Assembly: GCA_017507125.1 (NCBI GenBank)
Contig: JAFWBQ010000122.1
Span: 1-56,970, forward strand
Origin: Lentisphaeria bacterium
Lineage (GTDB): Bacteria > Verrucomicrobiota > Lentisphaeria > Victivallales > Victivallaceae
Direction of reading: 5' to 3'
Length of the DNA: 56,970 nucleotides
The notes under the pieces were generated by a model, which made no database searches, had not been told where the DNA came from, and saw only the letters and a list, made by a program, of their open reading frames with translations. A program made the translations under genes and the position numbers. Shown here in pieces: positions 1 through 9,358 of the stretch (position 1 is its first letter; each line of letters opens with the position of its first letter).

Positions 1-10
1 GCAAAAAAAA

Positions 11-86
11 TGGAGCGAGTGACCGGAATCGAACCGGCGACAATCACGTTGGCAACGTGATGCTCTACCAGCTGAGCTACACTCGC
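11..86 (-). tRNA. tRNA-Gly (anticodon GCC), copy 2
   Basis: Read on the minus strand this folds as a complete 76-nt cloverleaf: acceptor GCGAGTG pairs with CACTCGC, the anticodon arm ATCACG/CGTGAT carries TTGCCAA with anticodon GCC, the T-loop is TTCGATT, and CCA is encoded. It is identical to the copy at 107-182 and lies 20 nt downstream of it. The CCA is followed directly by eight T and then GC, cut by the window edge. Confidence 0.97.
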
Positions 87-106
87 ACCTGAAGTTCATC
101 AAAAGT

Positions 107-182
107 TGGAGCGAGTGACCGGAATCGAACCGGCGACAATCACGTTGGCAACGTGATGCTCTACCAGCTGAGCTACACTCGC
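107..182 (-). tRNA. tRNA-Gly (anticodon GCC), copy 1
   Basis: Same sequence and fold as the copy at 11-86, with CCA encoded. It is the promoter-proximal gene of the pair: a TTGACA/TATATT promoter at 200-228 would start transcription roughly ten bases upstream, so both tRNAs are probably made from one transcript. No gene overlaps it on either strand. Confidence 0.97.
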
Positions 183-199
183 ACCTGATGATGTTACCT

Positions 200-228
200 A
201 ATATATCCCCATTTTTTCCTTTTGTCAA
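200..228 (-). promoter_or_regulatory. Sigma-70-type promoter of the tRNA-Gly pair
   Basis: On the minus strand a perfect TTGACA (223-228) is followed after exactly 17 nt by TATATT (200-205). It points at the two tRNA-Gly genes. Confidence 0.8.
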
Positions 229-266
229 GTGAGTTTTTTATTTTTTTTAACTTTTTTTGCACTTTT

Positions 267-1637
267 TCAAAAAAATCCCGGATCAAGCTCCTCTTTTAAA
301 GCCTCGAAGAGTTTGTCGGTCATTTCACGGATCTCTCTCAGAGAGCAGACAGCTGCAGTGAGAGGATCGACAGCAACAGCATAATGGATCTTTTCACGGT
401 CACGTTCAAGGGCACCGGCAGCGGCAAGAAGCTGGACATTGATCATGTTCCGGTTCAAGGCGGCGCACTGCTCCGGATAATCCGGGCAGCAGGTGGGCTG
501 AATGCCTGAGCCGTTGACCAGACAGGGGACTTCCACAGACGCCCCCGGAGGCAGTGTGGGGATGAGTCCCTGATTCATGACGTTGACGTTGGCGTTGAAG
601 TTCCGGTTGTTCTCAATAGCTGAGATGATCCGCATGGCGTACTCCTGACTGGGGGCCGTGTTCAGCTTTTTCGTGCCGTCAAGGAGCGCCTGCAGATAGG
701 GGGGCCAATTCGCCTGACGCTGGACATTGATCCGGATGGCGGCGCCGCTTTCCCCTGCCGTCATGGGGCCGTAATCCACGCCGTCCTCCCCCACCCACAC
801 GGGGATCTCGGACTTGCAGAACTCCTCAATAAGGCTCTCCCGCTTGCGGAAATAGGGAATGTATTCACTGGCATGGCCGCTGGATTCCGTGGGGAAATAG
901 CCGAAGTGGCGCATAAGTTCAAAACGCACCTTTTCCTTGCGGCAGGGAATGCTCGAAGGATCGTTCATCACCCGGCGCAGTTCAGGATAAAGGTCGTTCC
1001 CTTCAAGGTCGGTGAAGTTGAGGAAAAATGCCTGATGGTTGATACCCACGCAGCGGTAGACGATCTCATCAACGCTTTTTCCTACATAGGAGGCCATTCC
1101 CCGGGCTGTAGCCTGGACGCCGTGGCAGAGACCGTAGACCCGGACTCTTTTACAGAAACGGTTCAAGGCGATGGTGTTGATGGACATGGGGTTGACATAG
1201 TTGAGCCAGATGGCGCCGGGAGCGGCGGCTCTTTCGGCACATTCAGCCACCTTGAAAAGCTCTTTCAGCACCCGCAGTCCCCGGAAGATCCCCCCGGGAC
1301 CCAGTGAGTCACCCACCACCTGTTTGACACCGTATTCACAAGGGATCTCATACTCCAGATCCTGCATCCGGACACTGCCGGCACGGATGACGGTGACGAT
1401 ATATCTGGCGTCAGTCAGAGCCTCTTCAAGGTTGAGTGTGGCGGAAATATTGGCGTTCACTTTCAGTTCCCGCATAAGGATCTTCAGCAATGTGACGGCA
1501 TGGTTGAGCCTTTCTTCTGAAATATCCATCAACGCGATCTCGCTGCGTTCTCTCAAATCACCGTCAAGAAGATAATCTTTGAAAAAGTTCAGAGAAAATC
1601 CGATGCTTCCGGCGCCGATGATTGCGATCTTGAACAT
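267..1637 (-). CDS. Glycoside hydrolase family 4 (alpha-galactosidase/alpha-galacturonidase type)
   Basis: 456 aa, usual length for GH4. These enzymes cleave glycosides by an NAD+-dependent oxidation-elimination mechanism with a divalent metal. Visible: an N-terminal Rossmann loop GAGSIG (8-13), NYVNPMS (146-152), CHGVQ with the metal-ligand cysteine (171) and GINHQAF with the metal-ligand histidine (201), and an ESSGHASEY stretch typical of the MelA/alpha-galactosidase branch. The branch also contains alpha-galacturonidases, which would fit the rhamnogalacturonan-lyase-like protein in the same operon; the exact substrate is inference. No signal peptide, so cytoplasmic. It is the last gene of a seven-gene minus-strand operon, 17 nt after the Fe-S gene; AGAAGGAA precedes the ATG. 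Confidence 0.88.
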   Translation of the reverse strand: MFKIAIIGAGSIGFSLNFFKDYLLDGDLRERSEIALMDISEERLNHAVTLLKILMRELKVNANISATLNLEEALTDARYIVTVIRAGSVRMQDLEYEIPCEYGVKQVVGDSLGPGGIFRGLRVLKELFKVAECAERAAAPGAIWLNYVNPMSINTIALNRFCKRVRVYGLCHGVQATARGMASYVGKSVDEIVYRCVGINHQAFFLNFTDLEGNDLYPELRRVMNDPSSIPCRKEKVRFELMRHFGYFPTESSGHASEYIPYFRKRESLIEEFCKSEIPVWVGEDGVDYGPMTAGESGAAIRINVQRQANWPPYLQALLDGTKKLNTAPSQEYAMRIISAIENNRNFNANVNVMNQGLIPTLPPGASVEVPCLVNGSGIQPTCCPDYPEQCAALNRNMINVQLLAAAGALERDREKIHYAVAVDPLTAAVCSLREIREMTDKLFEALKEELDPGFF

Positions 1638-1654
1638 TTATAAGTTTCCTTCTT

Positions 1655-2707
1655 TTAATACCAGTCGGATTGAACGTTGCCGCCGAATCCCTCCTTGTCT
1701 TCGGGATCGTAGACAAAGCCGTGATGATCTTCATGGAATTTCTGCGGTTTTTCCTCAAGCATCCACGGTTTTTCATCGGTGAAATTCCGTTTGAAAAGAT
1801 TTTTGATCCGCTTGCGTTTTTCCAGATGGTTCATACATGAAATGATACATCCCCGGGCGCCGCAGATGGCGATGGGGTAGGCGGAAAAAGCCTTGTAAGT
1901 GGGCAGCGCGTCAAAAAGGGCGTGCCCGAAGTTCCACCCCTCCACCCAGGTGTTCCCCTGTTCCATCATGGGCAGCACGATGCCGGGGAAGGTCTTGACA
2001 AAGTGGGGGGAGGTACGGCGGTTGAGTCCGAAGTGGGTCAGCTTGCAGCGGCCGATGTTGAGGTCGTTGCAGCGCCATGTTTTGCCTCCGGCTTTGATCT
2101 CAATGCTTTTTTCTTTGTCGATGGCGTTGCCGGGACAATCTCTGACGCAGAGTTTGCATCCGTCGCAGATATGACCGATTTTAATGGGATCAGGTTCAAG
2201 TTCCGCGTCGGTGAGGATTATCCCCAGACGCTGACGGGGACCGAAGTCATCGGTGAGGAGCACTTTGCTCCACCCCATTTCACCCAGACCCGCCATGACG
2301 GCGGCGATACGGGCGCTGATATTGATGTTCCGGGGGTATTTGCCCCCCTCAGGGACAGGCCCTCTGGGCCCTGCTTCTTTCAGCGTCGCCGCAGGGGGCG
2401 CGGGGACTGCCTCGAAGCCGTGATCCTCAATGAATCTGCCGATGCGGTAATTGGCCTGATGGACAAGTTTGGTCAATCCGGCGTAGGCAAAGACCTGATA
2501 GCTGGGCCAGTGGGTCCCCCTTTCGATGCCCCGGTAGCAGCCCCGCAGGATGCGGCGGGTGAAGACGATGACCGATTTCACTCCGGGGAAGATCTGCCGG
2601 GGGTGCATATATTCAGGCGCCGTTTCAAATCTTTCAATGGGGGCAATGCCGATGGCGTCAACGCCCACCACCTCTTTGGCAAACTTTTTCAGTTCTTCAC
2701 TGGTCAT
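1655..2707 (-). CDS. QueG/RdhA-like 4Fe-4S protein, paralog A
   Basis: 350 aa, cytoplasmic. Residues 181-192 contain CDGCKLCVRDCP, a ferredoxin-type 4Fe-4S motif, and further cysteines (WRC, GRC, CGARGC, SC) in the last third could hold a second cluster. The N-terminal 170 residues with a GLGEMG stretch (about 141-146) resemble the corrinoid-binding half of epoxyqueuosine reductase and reductive dehalogenases, though whether it binds a corrinoid cannot be seen. It overlaps paralog B by 4 nt (stop/start overlap), so the two are translationally coupled. Function unknown; the operon context (GH4, Gfo/Idh, lyase-like protein) suggests a redox step in sugar breakdown rather than tRNA modification. 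Confidence 0.7.
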   Translation of the reverse strand: MTSEELKKFAKEVVGVDAIGIAPIERFETAPEYMHPRQIFPGVKSVIVFTRRILRGCYRGIERGTHWPSYQVFAYAGLTKLVHQANYRIGRFIEDHGFEAVPAPPAATLKEAGPRGPVPEGGKYPRNINISARIAAVMAGLGEMGWSKVLLTDDFGPRQRLGIILTDAELEPDPIKIGHICDGCKLCVRDCPGNAIDKEKSIEIKAGGKTWRCNDLNIGRCKLTHFGLNRRTSPHFVKTFPGIVLPMMEQGNTWVEGWNFGHALFDALPTYKAFSAYPIAICGARGCIISCMNHLEKRKRIKNLFKRNFTDEKPWMLEEKPQKFHEDHHGFVYDPEDKEGFGGNVQSDWY

Positions 2708-3456
2708 TTTCTGCGTTCCTCAAAGTGTTTCACACAGGCTCTGCCGCAGGCGGCACCGATACGGTTGGGTTCAAGTCCCAGAGAGTAGGGGCGGGGGGAA
2801 GTCCCTGTGGGGCAGATCTTGCAGCTTTCGGTCCGCAAGGGCCAGTGGGGGAGCGTTCCGCAGGTGCGGCAGGTGTCAAGGGCTTTCGCAGGGCACGCTT
2901 CGGCGCATTTTCCGCATTTATCGCAGAGAGTGCCTTCAAAGACCGGATCGGGTTCAAGTTCAAGGTCGGTAAGCACTGCGGTGAAGACCTGACGGGGACC
3001 GAACTGGGGCGTAAGGAAAAGTTTGCCCATGCCCATTTCACCCAATCCCGCAAGATGGGCGGCATATTCCATGTCGATGATGACGTCAGGCGCCGCCCGG
3101 TCGGGGGAAACGGGAACTCCCTTGTCCCGCAGATCGTAGGAGTGACGGATCAGGGGGACGGCTTCAAAGCCGTTGTCTTCAAGTTCTCTTGCAAAGTGGT
3201 AGGTGACCTCCTGCATATAGGTGCACATGCCGGAGGGATCACTTGCCGTGTAGCTGCCCCAGTTGCTGCCGTTTTCAATGCCCCGCAGAGCGCCCCGCAG
3301 AATGCGGAACCCAAGGATGATGACGGATTTTGCATCCGGCTTGATCTGAGCGGGATTTTCATTCATGGGCACATTTTCAAATCTTTCAATGGGGGCGATG
3401 CCCACCAGATCGGCGCCCATTTCACGGGCAAGGCGTTTTACACTTTCAGCGTTCAT
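2704..3456 (-). CDS. QueG/RdhA-like 4Fe-4S protein, paralog B
   Basis: 250 aa, a shorter relative of the neighbour at 1655. Shared landmarks are the APIERFE start, GLGEMG (about 137-142), FGPRQ, and CDKCGKCAEACP (178-189), followed by several CxxC-type cysteines up to the C-terminus (CRTC, CKIC, CGRAC). It lacks about 100 residues of paralog A's C-terminal part. Start and stop overlap both neighbours by 4 nt, so it is a tight part of the operon. The pair may form a heterodimer; this is inference. It could be an epoxyqueuosine-reductase homologue in origin but is too short for a canonical QueG. Confidence 0.68.
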   Translation of the reverse strand: MNAESVKRLAREMGADLVGIAPIERFENVPMNENPAQIKPDAKSVIILGFRILRGALRGIENGSNWGSYTASDPSGMCTYMQEVTYHFARELEDNGFEAVPLIRHSYDLRDKGVPVSPDRAAPDVIIDMEYAAHLAGLGEMGMGKLFLTPQFGPRQVFTAVLTDLELEPDPVFEGTLCDKCGKCAEACPAKALDTCRTCGTLPHWPLRTESCKICPTGTSPRPYSLGLEPNRIGAACGRACVKHFEERRK

Positions 3457-4496
3457 AAGGGTTTTTCCTTCTTTTTCATTTCTGCAATAACTCTGATACC
3501 TTCGGCAATGGTTTCAGGAGTGGTTTCGTCATCCTGATATCCCCGGCGGCAGCTTGCGGCGAAGTTGGCGTACTGATAGGCACCGCTGCGGAATGTGGCG
3601 GGGAAGGTGGCGCTTTCTTCAATGACTTCGCCGTTGACCACCACTCGCAGACTCAGTTCCACGCGGGTGAAATCGTTGTCGGCATAGGTGCGGACCTGAC
3701 GCTTGAAGATGGTTCCATTCTGGAAGTGGAGCGTCATTCCCGCCGGATAATAGACGCCGTCACCCACGCACAGCGAAGAGTAGATACTGCCGATGGCGCC
3801 TGATTCAAAGCGCATCAGCAGCTGGGCGTTGTCAGGGGTGGGGCGTCCGGTGGCGATGCGTCCGGTGACGACTTCCACATTTTCCACCTTGCCCATGATG
3901 GCGATAAGTTCGTTGATGCCGTAGATCCCCAGACGGAAGATGGGGGCGGCGGGACAGCTGTCATAAGAGTCGAACCAGCTGCCGTCAGCTTTCTCGTTGT
4001 ATTTTGCGTAGCTTTCCCAGTGGGCGGAAACAGGAGCTCCCAGATCATACTTTTTCTGCCACTCCCGGATCTGCTTCAGGTCGCATGAGGGCATGGGAGC
4101 AGGGGAGTTCAGGTGGACGATGACATTTTTTTCGCGGGCGTACTTCAGCACCTCAAGCGCCGCTTCAGGATCAAGTTCAAAGGGCTTGGTGGTGAGGACG
4201 TGTTTACCGGCGTCGATGCACTTTCTGATCAGTGCCGCTCTGCCGGCAGGGGGGATCATGAGCATGATGGCGTCGATTTCCGGATCCCGCAGAAGTTCTT
4301 CAATGTCATAACAGGCGGGAATACCGTTTTTTTCGGCGTAAGCGTCAGCTTTTTCCGGGATCCTGTCGCAAACTTTGACGACCTTAACATACTTCTGATT
4401 TTCGGGGTCGTTGAAAATCTGTCTCTGTGCAAGACCCGCTCCGAAGCGGAGTCCGACCAGCCCCAGACGGAGCGGGGGAGGAAGAGGGGTATTCAT
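3453..4496 (-). CDS. Gfo/Idh/MocA family oxidoreductase
   Basis: 347 aa, typical length. An N-terminal Rossmann fold starts LRLGLVGLRFGAG, followed by the family's DPEIDAIMLMIPPAGRAA and the TTKPFELDPEAALE segment, which corresponds to the EKP region with the catalytic lysine (here KPF). The C-terminal half is the alpha/beta substrate domain. These enzymes oxidise or epimerise sugar hydroxyls with NAD(P). It overlaps the genes on both sides by 4 nt. Substrate unknown; a role in oxidising a sugar released by the neighbouring lyase-like and GH4 proteins is inferred. Confidence 0.85.
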   Translation of the reverse strand: MNTPLPPPLRLGLVGLRFGAGLAQRQIFNDPENQKYVKVVKVCDRIPEKADAYAEKNGIPACYDIEELLRDPEIDAIMLMIPPAGRAALIRKCIDAGKHVLTTKPFELDPEAALEVLKYAREKNVIVHLNSPAPMPSCDLKQIREWQKKYDLGAPVSAHWESYAKYNEKADGSWFDSYDSCPAAPIFRLGIYGINELIAIMGKVENVEVVTGRIATGRPTPDNAQLLMRFESGAIGSIYSSLCVGDGVYYPAGMTLHFQNGTIFKRQVRTYADNDFTRVELSLRVVVNGEVIEESATFPATFRSGAYQYANFAASCRRGYQDDETTPETIAEGIRVIAEMKKKEKPL

Positions 4497-7400
4497 TTGT
4501 CTTTCCTTTCCAGTTTGAAATCATCCACATGGGCGTGTGCCTGTGCGGATCTGTTTTTCAGTTTGAAGTTGAATTGCGGCGCAAAAATGCAGGGCTTATT
4601 TGTCGTGAAGACAAATTCAAACTCCTGCCATCCGGGCTTGCGCCACGCTTTGACTTGACCTTTGAGGCCGGTCATGAAGTTTTGTGTGTGATAGGTCTGC
4701 ACATCAAAGGAGCCTCTCTTATCCAGAGGGAAAATCGCCCGGGAGCGCTTTTCACCTTCAGGTATCAGATGGATGAAAACAGAAGTGTTTTTGTCTATAC
4801 CCCCGTCAAATTTGAACCGTCCGGTAAAACGGTAACTGCCTTTTTCAATAAATACCGGCGCACAGGCAAGAGAGGTGCTTTTGCCCATGGCCCACTTAGA
4901 ACTCAAAGTTATGCGCAGCGCCGGGGCTTTTTCGCCGAACTCTTTGTGATCCATCCAGCCGAAATTCCGGGAGTATCCCCGCCAGGGGCTGACCAGTTCC
5001 TCCCGCTGCCGGTATTCGTTTATAAGGAGCGGGAACTCCTTTTTTTCGCGCAGGGGCCATGATTTTACAGCGTCGTCGTAACTCATCTGTCTGCCTGCGG
5101 GCAGATGCCAGTGGGTGAACCAGTCGGGCGTCATACTGAAGTCACCGTTGAGGATCTGCCGGGGCGCCGCTTTGCGCTGCAGGGCGAAAACTTCTTTCAG
5201 CAGCTCTTTTTCAGAGGTGTTGTCAAGGACCGCAAGGCGCATGGCGTCCATGGGCCACGCTTTGGGGAGTCCCGGCAGAAAGGCGGCATAAGCAGAAAGC
5301 TGTGCCAGACGCAGATATTTTTTCTCTCCGGTAAGTTCACTGTAAAACTTCATCAGGGGGTAGAATAAAGCGCCCCGGTGGCAGCTCAGGAGTCCGGCAT
5401 GGATGGGGAGTGTTTCATCCAGAGGGGCTCCGGGATAAAGTTCATTCAGGTCGTTACGGTAAAAATCCAGATTGAGGGAGTTGCTGATCTCACGATGAAA
5501 TGAGGGCAATATCTCCTTGTTCCCGGTGAGCAGATACATTTCCATCATGGCGGTGCAGCCGTACCAGACATGAAAAGGATCAAGTCTGCCGTGCCAGCGG
5601 AAAAGAGTCTGATCTTTCCTGCCGGGTTTGAGTTCATTTTTTTCGGTGTACTTTATCTGTTCCATAAAGCGGCGGGCGATTTTTTCATCGCCGGTGAAGC
5701 CGTAAAAGTCCGCAAGTCCCAGCAGATAACGCCCCAGTGAACGGGATCCCTGGATATATTTGTTGTTTATGGGACGGTTCATGTAGTTGGCGATCACCTC
5801 TTTTATCACGTCAAGACTTCTGAGATCCCCCGTGAGCAGATAGTGATAAAGAACGCCCTGAGGCCAGGAGTGGGAGAAATCATAGCCCACGCCCCCGGAA
5901 TGATTGGAAGAGTGATAACAGGCGACACCCCCTGCTATATCCACATCTCTGTAATGTCTGGCGCGGTTCAGCGCCCACTTGAAAGGTTCAAGTTCGTTCA
6001 TGCTGACGGCATAGATCATTTCGGAAAAGTCCAGATAGGACTCAAGATTGCCCCAGCCGCCGTCGCCGTAAACATCGCCGTAATTGAATACGCCGTGAAG
6101 GAAACGCCCCGTGTAGTTGAAGACCCGCTTCGCTTCACCTGAAAAGAAGAATCCGTAATCCCCCATGGAGTTCTTGAAGTGCGGCTGATCCTGGCGCAGG
6201 AATCCTGTGGGCAGAATGAAGAAACGGCTCTTTGCAAAGTATTCAGGCTTTGCCATGCCCACACTTTTGTATCCCAGTGAATCGGGAACATCTTTTCCGT
6301 TGGCGGCGGTAAAAAGAAACTCCCGGTGAAGAACGGTTCTGCGGCTGAGTATCAGGGATTTCAGATCATCGCTCCACAGATGGGCTGTGAATCTGCCTTT
6401 TTCATCGGCTTCAAGTTTGACCGGGTGGCGCAGTGAGGCTTCACGCATGAGGAGCGTTCCTCCGGCACTCCGGACAAAGCCGCATTTTCCGTCAGGAGCG
6501 TGGGTGAATTTTTCAAGTTTGCGGTCAAAATACTGTTTGTAAAGGGCTTTTGCACCTGCTTTGCCGCTTTCAATGTGCAAGGCGGCGTTTTTAAGCACCA
6601 TCATGGAGGAATCGGGGTTGCGTATCAGGGCGCTGATTTCAACTCTTCCCGAAAGATGCCACACCTTCTGACGCACTTCGTAAGGGGCAAAGAATCGTTT
6701 TCCGCTGACCAGTCCGCCCCGGAAAAGGTAACAGGTGTAAAGTTTGCCCTCATATTCAACGATGGGGAGAGGTTTTTGTGAAAAATATTTCTTCCCGGTG
6801 CTGTCTGCGGCGGTAAGGGTGAAATCCAGAGGGGCTTTCCGGGGAATGTGAACCTTCACGCCGCTGCCTTTTTTCACGGTAAAGCGGTTGTTGCCTTTCT
6901 GCAGATCCGCTTCAAAAGAGAAAAGCACTGAACGGCAGCTGCCGTCTTTGGGCCAGCGGCTCAGGATCCGGGTCTGTGCAGGATAAACTTTTCCCCTGCT
7001 GTCGGCAACGTGCATCTGCTCCACCCCGAACCATTTGCCCTGAGGGAGCGGCAGCGCCATCTCAACAGGGACTTGGGAGCCTTTTACAGGGTAAGTAACA
7101 TTGAACTCCCACTTGCCGTCAAGAGCAGCTCCGGCGGGAGCTTCTTTCTCACTGCCGACAGTGACAGAAGAGGTGTCAGGCGCAAGGCGTTTCGCCCCCT
7201 CTTCAAGGGAATAGGTTTTAGGGGCATATTCACGCCAGGGTGAAAGTCCCCCTTCTTCGATCTGTACGCAATCTGCCCACAGTGTGCCTTTGGAAAGGGG
7301 GGTGATGCGGCAGAACAAAGGGGCGGTCCCTGTGTCAAATTTCAGGTATTTTTTTGGGAGATTAAGGCGCAGACGCTGCCATTTTTCTGAAAGAGTGAAC

Positions 7401-8077
7401 TCTTTTTCTGCAAGGCGCAGAGGGGAAAAGCGGTTGTAAGAGAAAAATTCAACCCTGACTTTGGCGCCGGGGGCGGCGCTTTTCATATAGATCGAGAACG
7501 TTCCGGGGGTGCAGAAACCTTCGGTCATGAGCACCAGCGGGGAACTGCCTGCTGAGCGCAAGGCGTATTTCCCGTGAAAAGCCGTTGAACTGTCACGGAG
7601 CCATGAAGGATCCGCCATGTAATTCTGATCGATCATTCTGTTCCACGGCCCGGGGATCCCCTTTTCAAAGCTGCTGTCGGGGAAAATGTTTTTGGAGCGC
7701 GCCAGATTTTTCAGACTTTTCACGGCGTTGGAAGAGAATTTCCCGCCCTTGTATTGAAGTGTTTTCTGATAATACTCCTTTGCCCTTTCAAAGTCGTTGG
7801 CTTTTTCGGCGCAAAGTCCTGCGTACCAGAGACACTCCGCCCGGTGTAGATCGGTCAGATGTTTGACTTCAGAGCATTTCCGGAAAAGCTCAAATCCCTT
7901 TTCATACTCCCCTTTTTTGTAAAAGGAGCGGGCAAAGGAAAGAGCTGTCCGCAAATTTTTGTATCCGGTTTCAGGGGGCAGAAGCACTTTGCTCTGGGTT
8001 TCACGGCTCCAAAGGACGGAGGAGGAAAAAATGATTCCTCCTGCCAGAAGAAGTTGTAAGAATTTCTTTTTATTCAT
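4493..8077 (-). CDS. Secreted exo-rhamnogalacturonan lyase-like (PcRGLX/YetA, PL26-type) protein with TPR-like N-terminus
   Basis: 1194 aa with an N-terminal signal peptide (about residues 1-24). Residues about 40-125 look like TPR repeats (KKGEYEKGFELF, FERAKEYYQKTLQY). Next comes a beta-rich carbohydrate-binding-like region (130-270). Residues about 330-420 match the RIFT-barrel start of the PcRGLX/YetA family (ALPLPQGKW, VYPAQTRILSRWPKDGS). The middle (about 600-900) is helical with FSHSWPQGVLYHYLLTGD, characteristic of the family's alpha/alpha-toroid domain; the C-terminus is a beta domain. Family members remove unsaturated rhamnogalacturonan disaccharides. The TPR-like start is not part of the usual architecture. 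It lies 28 nt after the dipeptidase-like gene; GGGGGC precedes the ATG. Confidence 0.7.
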   Translation of the reverse strand: MNKKKFLQLLLAGGIIFSSSVLWSRETQSKVLLPPETGYKNLRTALSFARSFYKKGEYEKGFELFRKCSEVKHLTDLHRAECLWYAGLCAEKANDFERAKEYYQKTLQYKGGKFSSNAVKSLKNLARSKNIFPDSSFEKGIPGPWNRMIDQNYMADPSWLRDSSTAFHGKYALRSAGSSPLVLMTEGFCTPGTFSIYMKSAAPGAKVRVEFFSYNRFSPLRLAEKEFTLSEKWQRLRLNLPKKYLKFDTGTAPLFCRITPLSKGTLWADCVQIEEGGLSPWREYAPKTYSLEEGAKRLAPDTSSVTVGSEKEAPAGAALDGKWEFNVTYPVKGSQVPVEMALPLPQGKWFGVEQMHVADSRGKVYPAQTRILSRWPKDGSCRSVLFSFEADLQKGNNRFTVKKGSGVKVHIPRKAPLDFTLTAADSTGKKYFSQKPLPIVEYEGKLYTCYLFRGGLVSGKRFFAPYEVRQKVWHLSGRVEISALIRNPDSSMMVLKNAALHIESGKAGAKALYKQYFDRKLEKFTHAPDGKCGFVRSAGGTLLMREASLRHPVKLEADEKGRFTAHLWSDDLKSLILSRRTVLHREFLFTAANGKDVPDSLGYKSVGMAKPEYFAKSRFFILPTGFLRQDQPHFKNSMGDYGFFFSGEAKRVFNYTGRFLHGVFNYGDVYGDGGWGNLESYLDFSEMIYAVSMNELEPFKWALNRARHYRDVDIAGGVACYHSSNHSGGVGYDFSHSWPQGVLYHYLLTGDLRSLDVIKEVIANYMNRPINNKYIQGSRSLGRYLLGLADFYGFTGDEKIARRFMEQIKYTEKNELKPGRKDQTLFRWHGRLDPFHVWYGCTAMMEMYLLTGNKEILPSFHREISNSLNLDFYRNDLNELYPGAPLDETLPIHAGLLSCHRGALFYPLMKFYSELTGEKKYLRLAQLSAYAAFLPGLPKAWPMDAMRLAVLDNTSEKELLKEVFALQRKAAPRQILNGDFSMTPDWFTHWHLPAGRQMSYDDAVKSWPLREKKEFPLLINEYRQREELVSPWRGYSRNFGWMDHKEFGEKAPALRITLSSKWAMGKSTSLACAPVFIEKGSYRFTGRFKFDGGIDKNTSVFIHLIPEGEKRSRAIFPLDKRGSFDVQTYHTQNFMTGLKGQVKAWRKPGWQEFEFVFTTNKPCIFAPQFNFKLKNRSAQAHAHVDDFKLERKDK

Positions 8078-8105
8078 GCTCTGCCCCCTGTATTTTCATT
8101 TCAGC

Positions 8106-9338
8106 TCAAATCTGATTGGCTTTGAAGACCCTGAGGAAGTTCTGCCCCATGATCTTGGCGATCTCTTCATCCTTGAAGCCCCGTGTGACCAGCGCCACAG
8201 TGAAAAGGGGCCAGTTGAGCCAGGCAAGACTGCCGTTGGCAAGGGTCTTGCCGGAGTTGTTGGTGTAGGGGTAGTTTGCCCAGTTGCCCCACCAGCGGTT
8301 GCCGTTGAATTCGGCGTTGGGATAGCCGCGGAGCATTTCTGCGGGGGTACCCCAGTCGTGGTTGTAGCGGTTGTCGGTGCAAATACCCACATGGTCCACA
8401 CCCACCAGTTTTGCGATGTATTCCACATGATCCATCAGGGCGTTGATGTCGTTGGAAAGTCCCAGCATTCCGGGGTAGGCAAAGACGCCCACCATACCGC
8501 CGCCGTCGGCAATGGCTTTCAGAGTTTCATCATCTTTGCAGCGGATGAAGTTGTGCAGCGCACGGGCGCCGGTATGGGAGGCCATGATGGGTTTTTCTGA
8601 AACTTTTGCCGCTTCATAAGAGCTGCGCAAGCCGGTGTGGGGCACGTCAACGATGATGCCGCACTTGTTGAGGCGTTTGACCAGATCTTTGCCCAGGGCG
8701 CTCAAGCCGCCGTTGGCCTCTTCGGCACATCCGTCGCCCACAAAGTTCCGGCGGTTGTAGGTCAGGTGCATCAGGCGGACACCCATGCGCCGCCAGTCAT
8801 CGACAAGGGCAAGTTCCTGTTCCATATCCTGAAGTTCCCCTGCCATGGGGGGACCGTTGACGCTCCAGATGATGGCCATTTTGCCTTCGGCGTTGATTTT
8901 TGCGATGTCGTCGGCGTTGTCAGCTTTGGCGATGATGTCGCGGAATTTTCTCAAAACCTGAGTATGTGCCGCCATGCGCTTGAAGTCCTCCATGTGGGAT
9001 TTGCCTTCGGCGACGGTGGCGACCATGGCGTTGAGTCCTGAAGCCTTCATGGTTTTGCGGAACATTTCGGCGCATTCAGGATCGTAACAGGTTTCATCAT
9101 ACATGATGAACTCAGTTCTTTTCATCAGCTCTCTCTGACCGACGTTCTTTTCTCTCAGGGCGCTGAAAAGTTCGCCGAAGCGGTTGGTTCTGGCGGATGT
9201 GGGAAGAAATCCGAAGTGATCCATGGTGAAAAATTCATTGTGGATCTCAAGACCGTGTTCCAGCTGAGCCTGTGTGGGTTTCAGGATCTCAAGAGCGCAA
9301 TTCCATGCCTCTTCATGGATGGGGGAAAGAAAATTCAT
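8106..9338 (-). CDS. Peptidase M19 (membrane dipeptidase)-like protein with altered metal site
   Basis: 410 aa, family-like length. M19 enzymes are binuclear zinc dipeptidases. Retained features are VDVPHTG with a histidine (234), PIMASHTGARAL with the second histidine (255) and DHVGICTD near residue 330. The N-terminal HxD zinc motif reads MDHFGF (39-44), so the Asp is gone, and the bridging glutamate of the usual EGG motif reads VNGPP (160-164). It may therefore bind one metal or act on a different substrate. No signal peptide. Second gene of the operon, 20 nt after the regulator; AAGGAAA precedes the ATG. Confidence 0.78.
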   Translation of the reverse strand: MNFLSPIHEEAWNCALEILKPTQAQLEHGLEIHNEFFTMDHFGFLPTSARTNRFGELFSALREKNVGQRELMKRTEFIMYDETCYDPECAEMFRKTMKASGLNAMVATVAEGKSHMEDFKRMAAHTQVLRKFRDIIAKADNADDIAKINAEGKMAIIWSVNGPPMAGELQDMEQELALVDDWRRMGVRLMHLTYNRRNFVGDGCAEEANGGLSALGKDLVKRLNKCGIIVDVPHTGLRSSYEAAKVSEKPIMASHTGARALHNFIRCKDDETLKAIADGGGMVGVFAYPGMLGLSNDINALMDHVEYIAKLVGVDHVGICTDNRYNHDWGTPAEMLRGYPNAEFNGNRWWGNWANYPYTNNSGKTLANGSLAWLNWPLFTVALVTRGFKDEEIAKIMGQNFLRVFKANQI

Positions 9339-9358
9339 TTTTTGTTTTCCTTAATATG

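Noticed and set aside
2725..3537. 270-aa plus-strand open frame
   Set aside because: Lies antisense to the Fe-S gene at 2704, has no ribosome-binding site and no family features; a codon-bias shadow.
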